Of a stretch of DNA of 35,937 bases, positions 14,808 through 21,362 are shown in pieces. The position numbers and the translations under genes were made by a program. Below the pieces are notes generated by a model. That model was given only the letters and a program-made list of their open reading frames with translations, made no database searches and was not told where the DNA came from. Each line of letters starts with the position of its first letter. Within the stretch, counting starts at the first letter, position 1. Origin of the DNA: a virus; the IMG/VR virus record IMGVR_UViG_3300042545_000320, positions 1-35,937 of that record. One strand, written 5' to 3'.

Positions 14808-15354
14808 AAATCCAGGAAGGTGCCTCTCTCTTTTTCCAGGCATGCATTCTAGCTTTGCCGATTTTGTAGTAGTTTCGATAGTTCGTAACGGGATCTTTGC
14901 TGATGATATACTCCTGATCCATACAAGATGGCATTTCGGTCATATCATATTCAGTCAGATTTAAAGGAGGAGACTGAAGCATATAGCCCAGTTTCTCTAT
15001 AGTTTTGTGCGTTTTCCCGTAACGATAGCTATACTCAGAACCAAGAGCAAGAAGATGATCGGCGAGCCAAACATAATTGCAAACAGACTCACGACACCAA
15101 ACAGCGCTAGGGTGATTAATATGAGTTGCATTATACATGACATCATTTCGGTTATCATCAAGCACCCAAACTTTCTTTTTTCTGAGTTTGTCTGTCGAAG
15201 GAACACGATATGTCACCTCGACAGGAGCACCGTCAAGCACACGATGAGCAGTGGAGAGAAGCTGTGCCGACTCAAGAATCATCTTGACGACATGCTTGTC
15301 AACCATCCACTCAGCGCATTGCTTGGGATCTTCATGAAGATAGAAGATATTCAT
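14803..15354 (-). CDS. Conserved phage protein, 183 aa
   Basis: I chose ATG at 15354 (MNIFYLHEDPKQCAEWMVDK), since relatives start with MNIFYL-DP and GAGTG lies about 9 bases upstream; longer frames would overlap the SGNH gene. Motifs include DKHVVKMILESAQLLSTAHR, THINHPSAVWCRESVCNYVW, YRYGKTHKT and a C-terminal DPVTNYRNYYKIGKARMHAW. Many phages carry this family, whose conserved His, Glu, Arg and Lys residues suggest an enzyme, but I know no assigned activity. It follows the SGNH gene by 7 bp. Confidence 0.82.
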   Translation of the reverse strand: MNIFYLHEDPKQCAEWMVDKHVVKMILESAQLLSTAHRVLDGAPVEVTYRVPSTDKLRKKKVWVLDDNRNDVMYNATHINHPSAVWCRESVCNYVWLADHLLALGSEYSYRYGKTHKTIEKLGYMLQSPPLNLTEYDMTEMPSCMDQEYIISKDPVTNYRNYYKIGKARMHAWKKREAPSWIL

Positions 15355-15361
15355 ATTTATA

Positions 15362-15775
15362 TCACTCGTATGCGTATGCAACGATGTCTTGCACAATATC
15401 TGAGGTTCTACGATAATTGGGATGCACCCTATCTTTGGTAGGAATACCAATAGCGCCTAGATCTACAATGGCATCAGGGAACTGTTGTGCAACCTTGCGA
15501 ATCGCAGCTGCTGCTTTTCGGTCATATGGTAGAATCCACACAACAAAGCCAACGTCTAATGATTCGCGAAGCTTCAGCGCATTCTGATAGTTGCGAGGAT
15601 TCATAGGAGCATTAGAGCCCATAGAGATTACCGCATGACCGCCTACCTTGGTGCCAGAAAACTTCTTGACAATAAAATCAGTATCAGCGCCAACCTTGGC
15701 ATAGATGCCACAGCTAGGTTCATACTTCTGTAAACCAACAGCGATACTGTCGCCGATATAAACACAATCCATCAT
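15362..15775 (-). CDS. SGNH/GDSL-type hydrolase-like protein, 137 aa
   Basis: The GDSIAVG block at residues 8-14 supplies the catalytic Ser10. SMGSN supplies the oxyanion Asn55, and DRVHPNYRR near the end supplies the D115-x2-H118 pair. These are the hallmarks of SGNH hydrolases (esterases and deacetylases). The protein is short for the family but has the same core. I prefer ATG at 15775 over GTG at 15781, because it overlaps the upstream small membrane-protein stop as ATGA and AAGGA is 9 bases away. No signal peptide, so it is probably cytoplasmic or virion-borne; substrate unknown. Confidence 0.78.
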   Translation of the reverse strand: MMDCVYIGDSIAVGLQKYEPSCGIYAKVGADTDFIVKKFSGTKVGGHAVISMGSNAPMNPRNYQNALKLRESLDVGFVVWILPYDRKAAAAIRKVAQQFPDAIVDLGAIGIPTKDRVHPNYRRTSDIVQDIVAYAYE

Positions 15776-15903
15776 GGCCACATTTCCTTATCATTTAACA
15801 TTTCATCACGTTCTTCGGGAGAAACCCGACTAACAATTACACTATACGCTGTATATGAAATTAAAGCAAGCACAAAAAGAAAGAGATATGTATTACTTGT
15901 CAT
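15772..15903 (-). CDS. Small single-pass membrane protein, 43 aa
   Basis: Reads MTSNTYLFLFVLALISYTAY and then SVIVSRVSPEERDEML, ending KEMWP. Residues 5-25 form one transmembrane helix with a charged C-terminal tail. The ATG follows AAGGTG at 5-bp spacing, overlaps the upstream gene by 11 bp and its stop overlaps the SGNH start (ATGA), so it is very likely translated. The function is unknown. Confidence 0.65.
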   Translation of the reverse strand: MTSNTYLFLFVLALISYTAYSVIVSRVSPEERDEMLNDKEMWP

Positions 15904-16159
15904 AATTCACCTTGTGGACATATTCCATCGCCTTCTCTGGCCCCCATTCTACAAGATATGGATGGTCTTCGAAAAACAGAACAGGAATTTCTTCATCTCC
16001 GATCTCTCGACAACCAACGATATTCTCGTCAATATGAAGCTGACCAAACTCATCTGCCTCGTTCATAGTGACAGTGTCTTTGGCATGTTCAGCGCTGTCA
16101 CAATCCACAACATAACGAATACGAAACATTGAAACTGTTTCAACAAGATATTTCGGCAT
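15893..16159 (-). CDS. Conserved phage protein, 88 aa
   Basis: MPKYLVETVSMFRIRYVVDC, then DSAEHAKDTVTMNEADEFGQ and VGCREIGDEEIPVLFFEDHP. This short alpha/beta protein has close-looking relatives in marine T4-like phages, where it is annotated hypothetical. The start overlaps the AAA+ gene stop (TGATG). The first about 60 residues are the conserved part and the tail is aromatic and acidic. No function is known. Confidence 0.8.
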   Translation of the reverse strand: MPKYLVETVSMFRIRYVVDCDSAEHAKDTVTMNEADEFGQLHIDENIVGCREIGDEEIPVLFFEDHPYLVEWGPEKAMEYVHKVNYDK

Positions 16160-17256
16160 CAGAGTGCTCCGAAGTAGTTAAACTTCTCAGTCTTTTCGCG
16201 AGTCAATTTGAGACGCGAGCCATCCTTCGACTTATATTCAAAGGTGCCAGTCTCGCCATTGATATTGATCAATTCAGACTGATGGAACGAATAAGTCACC
16301 TCGTCTTCGTTGTCTGGGTCGACCAACCAAGAAGGAATGCCGTCAGCATCCTCATTCACTTCGATGACGATAGTGTTTGAAGACAGAGGGTTGCGATTCC
16401 AGGTTTTAGTATAGAGAAATTTGTCTTCAACCTTCTGGCCATTCTCGGCAATCAGTTCGACCTTAAACTTGGTTTCAGATTGAGAATCATACTCAGGCTT
16501 CGCATTGAGAAGCTGCATGACCTGTTGAGGAGTTTCGCCGTAACGATTCATGTCTTCGACCATCGCCTTGAGCATATCGAAGTTGAATTGACTGAACAGA
16601 GAAGCGATCTTGACCATCTGTTCGATATAGCTCTTGTTTTCCAGATTGTCATTGCAATATTCTACAATGAATTCTGGATCAAGACCCTTGAAGTCAATCA
16701 TGTAGAAGATGCGTCCAGGACGATTGCGCATATGCTGGTCAATACGCCACTTGTCATTGCAAGTCAGAATGAACAGCTTCTTGCTAGGAAACACACCATC
16801 GAGCAGAGTCAGAATAGCTTCTTGCTGGCGCTGGTCGTAGACCTTCTCGAACTCGTCAAAGAGAACGATGCAAGGCTGGTCAATGTCAGCCATAAACTTA
16901 TTGAATTTGTCGCCATTCCATGCATTGTTGATGACGATGGTGGGAATGTCGTAACGATATCCGGAAATCGACAGTTCCTTGGCCAACAGAGTCTTACCAG
17001 AACCCTTCTCGCCAGTTAGCATTACGCCTGTCGAGTTAGGACGATCTGAAAATGTGCGGTGGATACGATCGGCATGCCGCAACGTGTCGCCGTAGTATTT
17101 CGAGAGAGGCTTAAATTTATCAGTTTCTTCCAGGAACAGATTCCCGAACTGATCTTCCTTGATGATGTAATTGCCTGCAGGAAGAGTCTCATGCAGATCA
17201 AGAGCAGCCTCATCCGAGACGCGATACGTGTTACCAGAACGAAGAAAATAAGTCAT
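16159..17256 (-). CDS. AAA+ ATPase, 365 aa
   Basis: Start placed at ATG 17256 (MTYFLRSGNT), which overlaps the previous stop as TAATG behind GGAAGG. After an about 70-residue N-terminal domain comes a standard AAA+ core: Walker A GEKGSGKT (82-89), Walker B CIVLFDEFE (129-137), sensor-1 Asn in LFILTCND (N167) and candidate arginine fingers in MRNRPGRI. A C-terminal part of about 110 residues is beta-rich and does not look like a typical AAA+ lid. Such stand-alone AAA+ proteins are common in T4-like phages; remodelling of a protein complex is the expected activity. Partner unknown. Confidence 0.85.
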   Translation of the reverse strand: MTYFLRSGNTYRVSDEAALDLHETLPAGNYIIKEDQFGNLFLEETDKFKPLSKYYGDTLRHADRIHRTFSDRPNSTGVMLTGEKGSGKTLLAKELSISGYRYDIPTIVINNAWNGDKFNKFMADIDQPCIVLFDEFEKVYDQRQQEAILTLLDGVFPSKKLFILTCNDKWRIDQHMRNRPGRIFYMIDFKGLDPEFIVEYCNDNLENKSYIEQMVKIASLFSQFNFDMLKAMVEDMNRYGETPQQVMQLLNAKPEYDSQSETKFKVELIAENGQKVEDKFLYTKTWNRNPLSSNTIVIEVNEDADGIPSWLVDPDNEDEVTYSFHQSELININGETGTFEYKSKDGSRLKLTREKTEKFNYFGAL

Positions 17257-17675
17257 TACGCAACCTTCCAATCATAATTATCTTGAGTCATTACAGACTC
17301 GCTTCCATCATACTCATCAATACGATATAGTGTGCCAGCACGAAGTTCAAAAATACGCAACTTAGCATGCTTACCATTAGCCTTGTCACCAAGTTCCTCT
17401 ACGACCTGAGCCAAAACAGGATCAGCACGGTCGATATCACGGTCACTAAAATACATAGCGTTTGATCGAGCGTAACGATCTGGACCCACAGGCGCAGCAC
17501 TTTCTTCAGCATTAATCTGCTCCCATTCTTCAGGAGAACAGAGATAGTAGTTGGTAAATCCAAACTTACTAGTAGAGGAATGCAGAGTGATGCCCTTAAT
17601 TTCAGCATAGCGCAAAATCGCTTCATCCGAAAGGCTGAAACCACCATAGCAAGCATTATATACAATCTTAGCCAT
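17256..17675 (-). CDS. Conserved hypothetical phage protein, 139 aa
   Basis: MAKIVYNACYGGFSLSDEAI, then RYAEIKGITL, YFSDRDIDRADPVLAQVVEE and LYRIDEYDGSESV. The 'I-NACYGGF-LS-EA---Y' opening and the 'DI-R-DP-L--VVEELG' and 'IDEYDG' motifs define a family seen in many phages and some plasmids, with no assigned function. ATG at 17675 is used rather than the in-frame TTG at 17681, given AAGGA 9 bases upstream. The 18-bp leader is identical to that of the next gene upstream. Confidence 0.8.
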   Translation of the reverse strand: MAKIVYNACYGGFSLSDEAILRYAEIKGITLHSSTSKFGFTNYYLCSPEEWEQINAEESAAPVGPDRYARSNAMYFSDRDIDRADPVLAQVVEELGDKANGKHAKLRIFELRAGTLYRIDEYDGSESVMTQDNYDWKVA

Positions 17676-17687
17676 AATCAAATATCC

Positions 17688-17882
17688 TTATTCACCAAGT
17701 TCAACAAAGGTGAAACCTTCTGGCATATTCCAATCATCAGGAAATTCACCATCTTCTACAATACGAACATTGGCATAACCGATACCAACAATTCGATCCA
17801 TATCTGTATAATGCAACACTTCAATATCACCATGCTCTGCGCGGATAGCTTCAAGATTAGCAATTAGTTCATTAATGGTCAT
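17688..17882 (-). CDS. Conserved small hypothetical protein, 64 aa
   Basis: MTINELIANLEAIRAEHGDI followed by EVLHYTDMDRIVGIGYANVR and an acidic end. The 'ELI-L--I---HGDIEV' pattern is common to small phage and plasmid proteins. ATG at 17882 is preceded by AAGGATATTTGATT, the same leader as the 139-aa gene. It lies in the small-gene operon that begins at the promoter at 18256-18284. Confidence 0.7.
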   Translation of the reverse strand: MTINELIANLEAIRAEHGDIEVLHYTDMDRIVGIGYANVRIVEDGEFPDDWNMPEGFTFVELGE

Positions 17883-17894
17883 AATCAAATATCC

Positions 17895-18224
17895 TTAGAT
17901 AGCAGTGAAGCCAAAAGAGGCACAGCGATAGAGAGTACCATCGTGGTCTGCAACAATGTCGCCAACCGACATTGAAGAGCAACGACCGAGACGTTTGACA
18001 CGAACGGTGTCGAGGTCGGCTTCCCAGAGGTTCATTGCACGGAAGGCTTGCTCGAAGCCATCGACATCGACGTCAGCAACGTGGGTGTAATATTGGAAAT
18101 TCTCAGCTTTGAAGGTGCTTTCGAAGCTGCGATCAAAGTAAGCCTTGATTTTGGGGCTGGTTTCATCGCGGTTAGCAGCGGCGATTTCGGCGTCGGTCAG
18201 CTGGATTTGGTAAACCTTGATCAT
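17895..18224 (-). CDS. Conserved hypothetical protein, 109 aa (YodL-like)
   Basis: MIKVYQIQLTDAEIAAANRD, a middle with VADVDVDGFEQAFRAMNLWE, and an end with SSMSVGDIVADHDGTLYRCA then SFGFTAI. The 'SMSVGDIV...G-Y---SFGF' ending matches the YodL-type domain found on plasmids and in phages, often in defence or anti-defence neighbourhoods. It is the first gene after a clear promoter with a 56-bp leader that is duplicated at 21283-21338. Function is unknown. Confidence 0.72.
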   Translation of the reverse strand: MIKVYQIQLTDAEIAAANRDETSPKIKAYFDRSFESTFKAENFQYYTHVADVDVDGFEQAFRAMNLWEADLDTVRVKRLGRCSSMSVGDIVADHDGTLYRCASFGFTAI

Positions 18225-18231
18225 TTCAAAT

Positions 18232-18287
18232 TTCCTTTTTCATTTCCTATTATTCACTCTAACCTATTTTTAAAAATAAAGCAAGAA
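18232..18287 (-). repeat. Duplicated 56-bp promoter/leader (copy 1)
   Basis: A 56-bp stretch identical at all but one position to 21283-21338. It contains the promoter, a leader with a short MKKE reading frame and the AAAAAGGAA ribosome site, so the entire expression signal was copied. Confidence 0.85.
18256..18284 (-). promoter_or_regulatory. Promoter (TTGCTT-N17-TAGAGT) for the 18224-leftward operon
   Basis: Minus strand: TTGCTT at 18279-18284, 17-bp spacer, TAGAGT at 18256-18261, then GAATAATAGGA. The TTAGAGTGAATAATA core is shared exactly with the promoters at 19961-19989 and 21307-21335, which supports function despite the imperfect -10. Confidence 0.65.
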
Positions 18288-18307
18288 TTATTTTCAGAAA
18301 AAAGAAA

Positions 18308-18526
18308 TTATTTTTCGGTCGCCTTACGGCTGAGTATGACTGCTCGTTCTAGAGCCTCTTCTCCATAATCATGGGCATATGGGGTGAATATGTTTTTTGC
18401 ACCATCAAACAGAACTGTTGCCAGCAAAAGGAGATCGGCATGGTCATCACACATACCGATCTCTGCTTCGATACTTTGTCTTATTCTGCGCTTGATTTCT
18501 TTTTGGTTTTGAGTCAGGCTAATCAA
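18308..18526 (-). CDS. Hypothetical protein with TTG start, 72 aa
   Basis: Translates as MISLTQNQKEIKRRIRQSIE, then MCDDHADLLLLATVLFDGAK, ending ILSRKATEK. The start codon is TTG at 18526, placed five bases after a perfect AGGAGG. No in-frame ATG exists upstream, and the first internal ATG would remove 24 residues. The protein is helical and charged, with no recognisable domain. An unusual start with a maximal ribosome site may set a chosen translation level. Confidence 0.6.
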   Translation of the reverse strand: MISLTQNQKEIKRRIRQSIEAEIGMCDDHADLLLLATVLFDGAKNIFTPYAHDYGEEALERAVILSRKATEK

Positions 18527-18567
18527 TGATGCCTCCTATAAGGTTGGCCGAAATGGCTCATTACAAT

Positions 18568-18723
18568 TTAGGATTTCTCGGAATCTTGAAGTTCTTGTTT
18601 GCGCTCAAGATCTAGAACCCAACCCTTCACAGGGTCATAGAAACTGACATTCCTACTGTATTCTTCATTGCTTGCAACACGATTAAACTCAGAATATTCT
18701 TTAAATGTCAAAATCTTTTTCAT
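18568..18723 (-). CDS. Small hypothetical protein, 51 aa
   Basis: MKKILTFKEYSEFNRVASNE then SVSFYDPVKGWVLDLE-type sequence ending DSEKS. ATG follows AAAGGA at 7 bases and lies 10 bp after the stop of the small membrane protein. The N-terminal TFKEYSEF faintly recalls the capsid-targeting-like N-termini in this window but lacks a clear LxE site. The function is unknown. Confidence 0.5.
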   Translation of the reverse strand: MKKILTFKEYSEFNRVASNEEYSRNVSFYDPVKGWVLDLERKQELQDSEKS

Positions 18724-18733
18724 TACGAATCCT

Positions 18734-18892
18734 TTATACTTCATCCCAATTTATTTCGTCAAGCTTACTCAATTGTGTTTTGACGTAGTGGTATGCCGCA
18801 AAAGCAGCAACTCCTGTCACGCCAAACACAGCTAAGAAGGCTACTTTCTTAGCGGAATTTAAATTTAACTTTTGCTTCGATATTTTCCACAT
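18734..18892 (-). CDS. Small single-pass membrane protein, 52 aa
   Basis: Reads MWKISKQKLNLNSAKKVAFL, AVFGVTGVAAFAAYHYVKTQ and LSKLDEINWDEV. A basic N-terminus, one hydrophobic helix (residues about 16-37) and an acidic C-terminal tail suggest an inner-membrane protein with the N-terminus inside. It overlaps the end of the secreted nuclease gene by 44 bp and its stop is 10 bp before the next start. Its position suggests partnership with the exported nuclease, perhaps as an anchor; this is inference. Confidence 0.5.
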   Translation of the reverse strand: MWKISKQKLNLNSAKKVAFLAVFGVTGVAAFAAYHYVKTQLSKLDEINWDEV

Positions 18893-19493
18893 TTGTCGTA
18901 GTCACCTTTCCTCCCTTAACGTTGTCAGCAATATATGCAATCATCGTGCCATCCTGAAGGTATACAATCTTATAGAGTTGGGTAGGAACAGGAACCTTGC
19001 GAATTCCAATGACCTTATTGTAATTTTCGTAGATAGCACCAGTGACAACATATTTGAATTTCATATCGCGAACAGCAACCTCAAGCAGACGCCAAGGTGT
19101 GCGGTTGACAGTTGGCTCCTGTGGAGTCATGTTCGTCATGAAGAAGGTGTCAGACATTTGCTGGTCGTCATTCGAGTTAGCAGCAGGAACCATGTGGCCA
19201 CGGTCATATCCAGTGTTTGTATAATCATCTGGAGTAGTAGGATCAGGGTCACGCTTGTCTGGGCGGAAGTCGTTCTTACGAACTGGCTTCCCAGTGCGAG
19301 GAGTTGCGATCTCAGTCGAGAACACATTGGCTTCTCGAGCAGGATCGTATACTACAGCATAGAATGAGTTACAAAGAACATTTGTTCCAGGAACTACGAT
19401 TTCTTTGCCATTAGGGAAGAACTGATCGCATGGTGATGCGAATGCAGCGGTAGGGAACAGCATAAATGCTGCTGCTAAGAATGCTTTTTTCAT
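18849..19493 (-). CDS. Secreted DNA/RNA non-specific endonuclease (NUC1 family)
   Basis: A 214-aa protein with a clear signal peptide (MKKAFLAAAFMLFPTAAFA, cut near residue 19-20). The beta-beta-alpha metal nuclease domain has the DRGH motif at 97-100 (YDRGHMVPAANSN) giving the general base H100, with FFMTNMTPQEPTVNR giving the metal-binding Asn. Two cysteines in the mature N-terminal part (22 and 41) could form a disulfide in the periplasm. It degrades DNA and RNA, so export keeps it from phage DNA in the cytoplasm. Possible roles are scavenging nucleotides, clearing DNA at lysis or destroying incoming competitor DNA in the periplasm. Confidence 0.9.
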   Translation of the reverse strand: MKKAFLAAAFMLFPTAAFASPCDQFFPNGKEIVVPGTNVLCNSFYAVVYDPAREANVFSTEIATPRTGKPVRKNDFRPDKRDPDPTTPDDYTNTGYDRGHMVPAANSNDDQQMSDTFFMTNMTPQEPTVNRTPWRLLEVAVRDMKFKYVVTGAIYENYNKVIGIRKVPVPTQLYKIVYLQDGTMIAYIADNVKGGKVTTTNVENIEAKVKFKFR

Positions 19494-19535
19494 TATTGTT
19501 TCCTCGAGGTAGTTTACTCTGCAGTATTTAGGATA

Positions 19536-19940
19536 CTAACCTCGACGCATTCTGGAGATTTCTTCTGCCTGTTCCTGATTGATTACTGGAACAGCATTGC
19601 TTTTGTGCATCGTAGCGATGCCTTTGATGAGAGAACCTGTATAGGTGTTTTCTTTACGAGCAAAGGTGACACCGATACCAGACTGAGAAGGATACTTCTC
19701 GCGATGGTCCGAAACATATCGCTCGGGCATGGCGACGCCACGAAGTTGTGGCTTATAGTTGCCCTGACGATATGCGATGTATTCGTCCATGGTCTTAGCT
19801 TTGATGCCGAGACGTTTACAATCTTTCTTGTGCGCAATCCAATCCATACAATACTGGCTGTATTTACCGCTGGTGAGTTTGGCTTTGCGCTTGCGAGTGT
19901 TCGTGGTCGTGTACGCATGAGACATCAGGTGCATCGTCAT
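19536..19940 (-). CDS. Conserved T4-like phage protein, 134 aa
   Basis: A basic protein (many Lys and Arg) beginning MTMHLMSHAYTTTNTRKRKA. The conserved C-terminal part is YTGSLIKGIATMHKSNAVPV followed by INQEQAEEISRMRRG. The '-IKGI-TMHKSNAVPVI---QA-EISRMRR' ending is a family signature in T4-like phages, without known function. Start at 19940 follows AAGGAG at 7 bases, directly downstream of its own promoter (19961-19989). Nucleic-acid binding is plausible from charge only. Confidence 0.75.
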   Translation of the reverse strand: MTMHLMSHAYTTTNTRKRKAKLTSGKYSQYCMDWIAHKKDCKRLGIKAKTMDEYIAYRQGNYKPQLRGVAMPERYVSDHREKYPSQSGIGVTFARKENTYTGSLIKGIATMHKSNAVPVINQEQAEEISRMRRG

Positions 19941-19960
19941 AATTTATCTCCTTATTATTC

Positions 19961-19989
19961 ACTCTAACGCGAATAGGAAAAAAAGTCAA
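19961..19989 (-). promoter_or_regulatory. Promoter (TTGACT-N17-TAGAGT)
   Basis: Minus strand: near-consensus TTGACT (19984-19989), 17-bp T-rich spacer, TAGAGT (19961-19966), then GAATAATAAGGAG. Shares the 15-bp TTAGAGTGAATAATA core with two other promoters of this window. The -35 overlaps the end of the HAD gene. Confidence 0.7.
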
Positions 19990-20615
19990 ACACTTTTACG
20001 GTTAACTGTAACTTTTCCTGTGATAGGATTATGCTGCACATGGTGAGCATGAAACACCACATCAGGATGATGCTGTTTGAGAGCAAGGAGATGGTCAAGA
20101 TTTTCCGTAGAGTCATCATAGAGATGGACTTCTTTGTATCCATTCTCCTTGACCAGATTGGATATCATCTGTGCTTTATTGACAGCAGCAGAACCACGAG
20201 GATTTAGATTACCAGAACGACGAACATGGATCTGGCCAATGTCAACGCCGAACTTCTTCAGGTGATCACCAAACTTTTTCTTGTCATCCAGATCAGAACG
20301 AGCAGTAACAATTTCAACCTTACCACCATTGCGATGGATTGCCTTCATCTTGGCTAGCATCGGACGGATAGGATAGGCTGATCTTTTGAACACGCTGGCC
20401 GACTTAAAGTCAGCAAAATCATATTCGTGATTAGGATGCAGTTTATGCGTATTAAACTGGGTATTTGACAGGGACATAACCCTGCGACCAGACTTCTTGT
20501 CTTTCACATGAACACGAAGCTTGTCATGGTCATGACCAAAGATCGTCTCATCCATGTCGAACGCATGGTAAGTGTTCGAGCTTTCTTGGAGATATTCTGA
20601 AAAAGTTTTGATCAT
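19986..20615 (-). CDS. HAD-like phosphatase with capsid-targeting-like N-terminus, 209 aa
   Basis: ATG at 20615 (MIKTFSEYLQESSNTYH) is chosen for AAGGA five bases upstream; the longer frame has no such site. The first 11 residues parallel the T4 capsid-targeting sequence, with LQE as a possible cut site. The HAD core follows at once: motif I FDMDET with D20 and D22, motif II VEIVTARSD with T104, and motif IV HLYDDST with D167/D168. HAD enzymes of this phage type are linked to nucleic-acid end processing (5' or 3' phosphate removal), though substrate cannot be read here. It lies 7 bp after the signal-peptide protein gene. Confidence 0.78.
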   Translation of the reverse strand: MIKTFSEYLQESSNTYHAFDMDETIFGHDHDKLRVHVKDKKSGRRVMSLSNTQFNTHKLHPNHEYDFADFKSASVFKRSAYPIRPMLAKMKAIHRNGGKVEIVTARSDLDDKKKFGDHLKKFGVDIGQIHVRRSGNLNPRGSAAVNKAQMISNLVKENGYKEVHLYDDSTENLDHLLALKQHHPDVVFHAHHVQHNPITGKVTVNRKSV

Positions 20616-20622
20616 ATATTCC

Positions 20623-20952
20623 TTAGCGATAACAATCGCATTTATAGTCATAGACATAAGTGCGAGGAGCAGGTTGACGGTATACTTCGTCTTGGTTGGT
20701 AGGACGAGGATCCTGATTCTGACGAGTAGAACTTACAACAGTAGCACCGACGATTAGTCCAACAAGAGCAGGAACGACCCAACGATTGCCTTGACGTTCG
20801 CGACGTTCATGGCGAGGACGACGGTCGTATCCGCGATGATCTCCACGATCGTAGTTGTGGTAAACATTCCGACCTTGATAGTCATATGGTCCAGCCACTG
20901 CGGCAGTCGGCAGAACAAGAGAAGCAATCAATGCACAAGCTATAATTTTCAT
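20623..20952 (-). CDS. Secreted or membrane-anchored basic protein, 109 aa
   Basis: Starts MKIIACALIASLVLPTAAVA, a good signal peptide with cleavage near AVA-GPY. The mature part is rich in Arg, Tyr, His and Asp (YDRGDHRGYDRRPRHERR), then a glycine-rich hydrophobic stretch (WVVPALVGLIVGATVVSS) that may cross a membrane, then a Pro-rich tail with paired cysteines (YKCDCYR). It resembles small host envelope proteins more than phage proteins, so it may have been acquired from a host. Function is unknown. Confidence 0.72.
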   Translation of the reverse strand: MKIIACALIASLVLPTAAVAGPYDYQGRNVYHNYDRGDHRGYDRRPRHERRERQGNRWVVPALVGLIVGATVVSSTRQNQDPRPTNQDEVYRQPAPRTYVYDYKCDCYR

Positions 20953-20979
20953 AACACGTCTCCTTTTTTTATATTTAGG

Positions 20980-21276
20980 TTAGATGACTTTACCATCGAG
21001 GATGAAGCAAGAACGACCACGCTCGTCACGGTCAAACACCAGAATGTTATCATTCATGAGGATTTGAAGAGGAGCCTCACCTTGGGCGTTGTAGGCACCG
21101 CCGAGACGAGCGAAGTAGGACTCAACCGAATAATGCTTGATCAAGGTCTTGACGAACTTAGCTTTGGTAACTGGACCACGGTGCTTGAAACGAGCAACGA
21201 ACTTGCGTTCGCCACCAGTGTTATAGTGAAGGTAACCACCGTGGTATTCGAAGTTAGCAGATTCAAACTTGGTCAT
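20980..21276 (-). CDS. Conserved hypothetical protein, 98 aa
   Basis: I start it at MTKFESANFEYHGG (21276), behind AAGGAATTGATT, rather than at the ATG at 21294, which sits only two bases after AGGA. Motifs are FEYHGGYLHYNTGGERKFVA, RFKHRGPVTKAKFVKTLIKH and YFARLGGAYNAQGEAPLQIL. The ending FDRDERGRSCFILDGKVI is beta-rich. It is driven by the duplicated 56-bp promoter/leader also present before the 109-aa gene. I recognise it as a recurrent phage hypothetical without function. Confidence 0.75.
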   Translation of the reverse strand: MTKFESANFEYHGGYLHYNTGGERKFVARFKHRGPVTKAKFVKTLIKHYSVESYFARLGGAYNAQGEAPLQILMNDNILVFDRDERGRSCFILDGKVI

Positions 21277-21282
21277 AATCAA

Positions 21283-21338
21283 TTCCTTTTTCATTTCCTA
21301 TTATTCACTCTAACCTAATTTTAAAAATAAAGCAAGAA
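21283..21338 (-). repeat. Duplicated 56-bp promoter/leader (copy 2)
   Basis: Matches 18232-18287 at 55 of 56 positions and likewise includes promoter, leader and ribosome site. Flanks diverge abruptly on both sides. Confidence 0.85.
21307..21335 (-). promoter_or_regulatory. Promoter (TTGCTT-N17-TAGAGT)
   Basis: Minus strand: TTGCTT (21330-21335), 17-bp spacer, TAGAGT (21307-21312). It lies in the gap after the gp41 stop and drives the 98-aa gene leftward. Confidence 0.65.
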
Positions 21339-21362
21339 GTTTTTTTCGGAAACAGAAAAAAA

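Noticed and set aside
15354-15361. TATAAATA on the minus strand at the start codon of the 183-aa gene
   Set aside because: Transcription from it would start inside the coding sequence of the gene it precedes, and no other start codon lies at a suitable distance.
14803-15450. Longer N-terminus for the 183-aa protein, starting upstream of MNIFYL
   Set aside because: The extra 32 residues overlap the SGNH coding sequence and read as its out-of-frame translation; relatives begin at MNIFYL.
18256-18284. Calling the TTGCTT elements T4 MotA boxes (middle promoters)
   Set aside because: The TGCTT core is right, but the distance to the -10 is 1-2 bp longer than in T4, and no MotA gene is visible in the window; a plain -35 or a different activator is equally likely.
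19500-19560. Possible terminator from the inverted pair TCGAGGT / ACCTCGA after the 134-aa gene
   Set aside because: The loop is long (about 28 nt) and there is no T-tract on the transcribed strand; too weak to list.
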